Shown: positions 6,100 to 7,658 of the stretch, one piece after another
How positions within the stretch are numbered: position 1 is the stretch's first letter
Layout of the letters: each line of letters opens with the position of its first letter
DNA from: Treponema sp.
GTDB taxonomy: Bacteria; Spirochaetota; Spirochaetia; Treponematales; Breznakiellaceae
DNA: 7,658 nt
Direction of reading: 5' to 3'
NCBI GenBank assembly: GCA_009786625.1
Contig: WQRT01000137.1
Coordinates: 1 to 7,658, forward strand
Program-made: the position numbers and the translations under genes
The notes under the pieces: model-generated
The model's input: only the letters and a program-made list of their open reading frames with translations
Told to the model about the DNA's origin: nothing
Database searches by the model: none

Positions 6100-7658
6100 G
6101 TGTCTGAGCCTGTATTAATTTTTAAAAATTATACATTCAGATACAGAGCTCAAAGCGAGCCGACTCTTTTTAATATAAACCTAAAGGTCGATAAGGGAGA
6201 AAAAATTCTTATCCTTGGACCTTCAGGTTCAGGAAAATCCACCCTCATACATTGCATAAACGGAATTATCCCCCACGCTTACAGCGGCGAAAGTTCAGGC
6301 GATCTTTTTTTATCAAGCAGAAATTCAAAAGAACTTGATATTTTTGAAATCTCAAAAACGGCTGGAACGGTTTTGCAGGACACCGACGGGCAGTTTGTGG
6401 GATTGAGCGCCGCCGAGGATATCGCGTTCGCGCTTGAAAACGACTGCGTTCCGTTAGGTGAAATGCACAGGCGCGTTAAAGAGACAGCTCTTCTTGTCGA
6501 TATGGCGGATCATTTGCGTAAAAGCCCTCAGGATCTTTCAGGCGGACAGAAACAGCGTATATCAATGGCGGGCGTTCTTGTTGACGATGTGGATATTCTG
6601 CTGTTCGACGAGCCGCTTGCGAACCTTGATCCCGCTGCCGGAAAGGACGCGGTTGAGCTTATCGACGTTCTTCATAAAAAAACCGGGAAAACGATTATAA
6701 TTATTGAACACCGCCTTGAAGACACGCTTCACAGTCCTGTAGATCGCGTAATAATGATGGATAAAGGCCGCATCATCTGCGATATGAAACCGCAGGAACT
6801 TCTCGCGTCTAACCTTCTAAGGGAAACCGGAATACGGGAACCATTGTATATTAGCGCTTTAAAATATTCAAAAATAAATATTAATGAGTCAACTCAAGCT
6901 CAACATATTGATACACTATCCTGCGATTTAACGCCGCTAGTAAAATGGGATAATGAATTAGATAAAAATGTGATAACCCAAAATGACATCGCGGATGCCG
7001 CTAAAAAAATGCTTGATGTGAAGGATGTACGGTTCAGGTATTCGGAAGAAGGGGAAGAAGCCTTAAAAGGCGTATCATTTTCCGTGTCCGCAGGTGAGTG
7101 CATCGCCCTTGTCGGAAGAAACGGATCGGGAAAATCAACTATGGCAAAGTGTATCTGCGGTTTTGTAAAACCTGATTCAGGATCGATCTTTTATGATGGA
7201 AAAGATTTATCGAAGCTTTCCATTATGCAAAGAGCGGAAAAAATCGGTTATGTTATGCAAAATCCAAATCAGATGATTTCCTTTCCAATGATTTTTGACG
7301 AAACCGCGTTCGGCTTAAGAACAAGGGGAACCGCTGAAAATGAAATAAAAGAGAAAGTAATGGACGCGCTTAAGACTTGCGGCCTTTATCCATTCAGAAA
7401 CTGGCCTGTAAGCGCGTTAAGTTACGGACAGAAAAAGCGTCTGACAATCGCATCGATTCTTGTATTAAAACCGGCGTTGATAATCCTAGATGAACCTACG
7501 GCAGGACAGGATTTTAGAGCTTATACCGAGTTCATGGAATTCCTCTTTGGTTTAAAACGGGAATTCAATATCTCTCTTATACTAATAACGCATGATATGC
7601 ATCTTATGCTTGAATACACGGCAAGAGCGGTTGTTCTTTCAAACGGGGAGTGCGCCGC
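6100..7658 (+). CDS. ECF transporter ATPase with two fused ABC domains (3' end cut by the window)
   Basis: This chain carries both ATPase domains that drive an ECF importer, doing the work of separate EcfA1 and EcfA2; it acts on the inner face of the cytoplasmic membrane. The frame is open from GTG 6100 to the window end (519 full codons). Domain 1: Walker A GPSGSGKST (40-48), Q-loop Gln93, signature LSGGQKQR (146-153), Walker B FDEP (Asp170, Glu171), switch His204. A polar linker of about 75 residues (about 240-315) is AT-rich in its first part. Domain 2: Walker A GRNGSGKST (339-347), signature LSYGQKKR (440-447), Walker B LDEP (Asp464, Glu465), switch His498. Both sites look catalytically complete. 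The usual length is about 560, so only some tens of residues are missing. The start is GTG with a weak GAGAG site just upstream; no better in-frame start is seen. It resembles YkoD-like double ATPases that accompany UPF0397 S components in Firmicutes. The EcfT coupling subunit should follow. Confidence 0.92.
   Translation, partial: MSEPVLIFKNYTFRYRAQSEPTLFNINLKVDKGEKILILGPSGSGKSTLIHCINGIIPHAYSGESSGDLFLSSRNSKELDIFEISKTAGTVLQDTDGQFVGLSAAEDIAFALENDCVPLGEMHRRVKETALLVDMADHLRKSPQDLSGGQKQRISMAGVLVDDVDILLFDEPLANLDPAAGKDAVELIDVLHKKTGKTIIIIEHRLEDTLHSPVDRVIMMDKGRIICDMKPQELLASNLLRETGIREPLYISALKYSKININESTQAQHIDTLSCDLTPLVKWDNELDKNVITQNDIADAAKKMLDVKDVRFRYSEEGEEALKGVSFSVSAGECIALVGRNGSGKSTMAKCICGFVKPDSGSIFYDGKDLSKLSIMQRAEKIGYVMQNPNQMISFPMIFDETAFGLRTRGTAENEIKEKVMDALKTCGLYPFRNWPVSALSYGQKKRLTIASILVLKPALIILDEPTAGQDFRAYTEFMEFLFGLKREFNISLILITHDMHLMLEYTARAVVLSNGECA

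Noticed and set aside
6458..6700. Plus-strand open frame of 80 residues
   Set aside because: It is out of frame inside the double ATPase, whose motifs continue unbroken across this stretch.

Overview
The window looks like chromosomal DNA from a diderm bacterium, most likely a spirochaete of the Treponema group. The main reason is the gene order bamA - ompH/skp - mutS. From memory this is the order in Treponema pallidum (TP0326-TP0327-TP0328), and I do not know it as a common order elsewhere. Base composition is moderate (roughly 45-50% G+C by eye). Gene-dense packing, one strand only, and no mobile element or RNA gene point to ordinary core-genome sequence.

Region 1 (1-5467) is a tightly packed block of three plus-strand genes. 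It starts inside bamA (the outer-membrane protein assembly channel, 5' end outside the window). After 11 bases comes a Skp/OmpH periplasmic chaperone gene, and after 17 more bases comes a full-length mutS (DNA mismatch recognition ATPase). BamA and Skp work together: Skp carries unfolded outer-membrane proteins across the periplasm and BamA inserts them. MutS is functionally unrelated but probably shares the transcript.

Region 2 (5468-7658) begins after a 66-base gap with a plausible promoter. It encodes an energy-coupling-factor (ECF) vitamin-type importer: a small membrane substrate-binding S component of the UPF0397/PF07155 type, then, 14 bases later, a double ATPase carrying two complete ABC nucleotide-binding domains in one chain. 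The second gene runs off the right edge. The transmembrane coupling protein EcfT needed to complete the importer is not in the window and is expected just downstream.

The most unusual feature is inside mutS. The protein is long (962 residues) and carries two low-complexity, repeat-derived insertions. One is a pair of AANQHE repeats with a 30-base period in the lever region. The other is a run of six degenerate heptanucleotides (pattern NNAGGGG) just upstream of the Walker A motif. The heptamer run is a strong G-quadruplex candidate, and its unit length is not a multiple of three, so unit gain or loss would frameshift the mismatch repair gene. No clearly new multi-gene system is visible.
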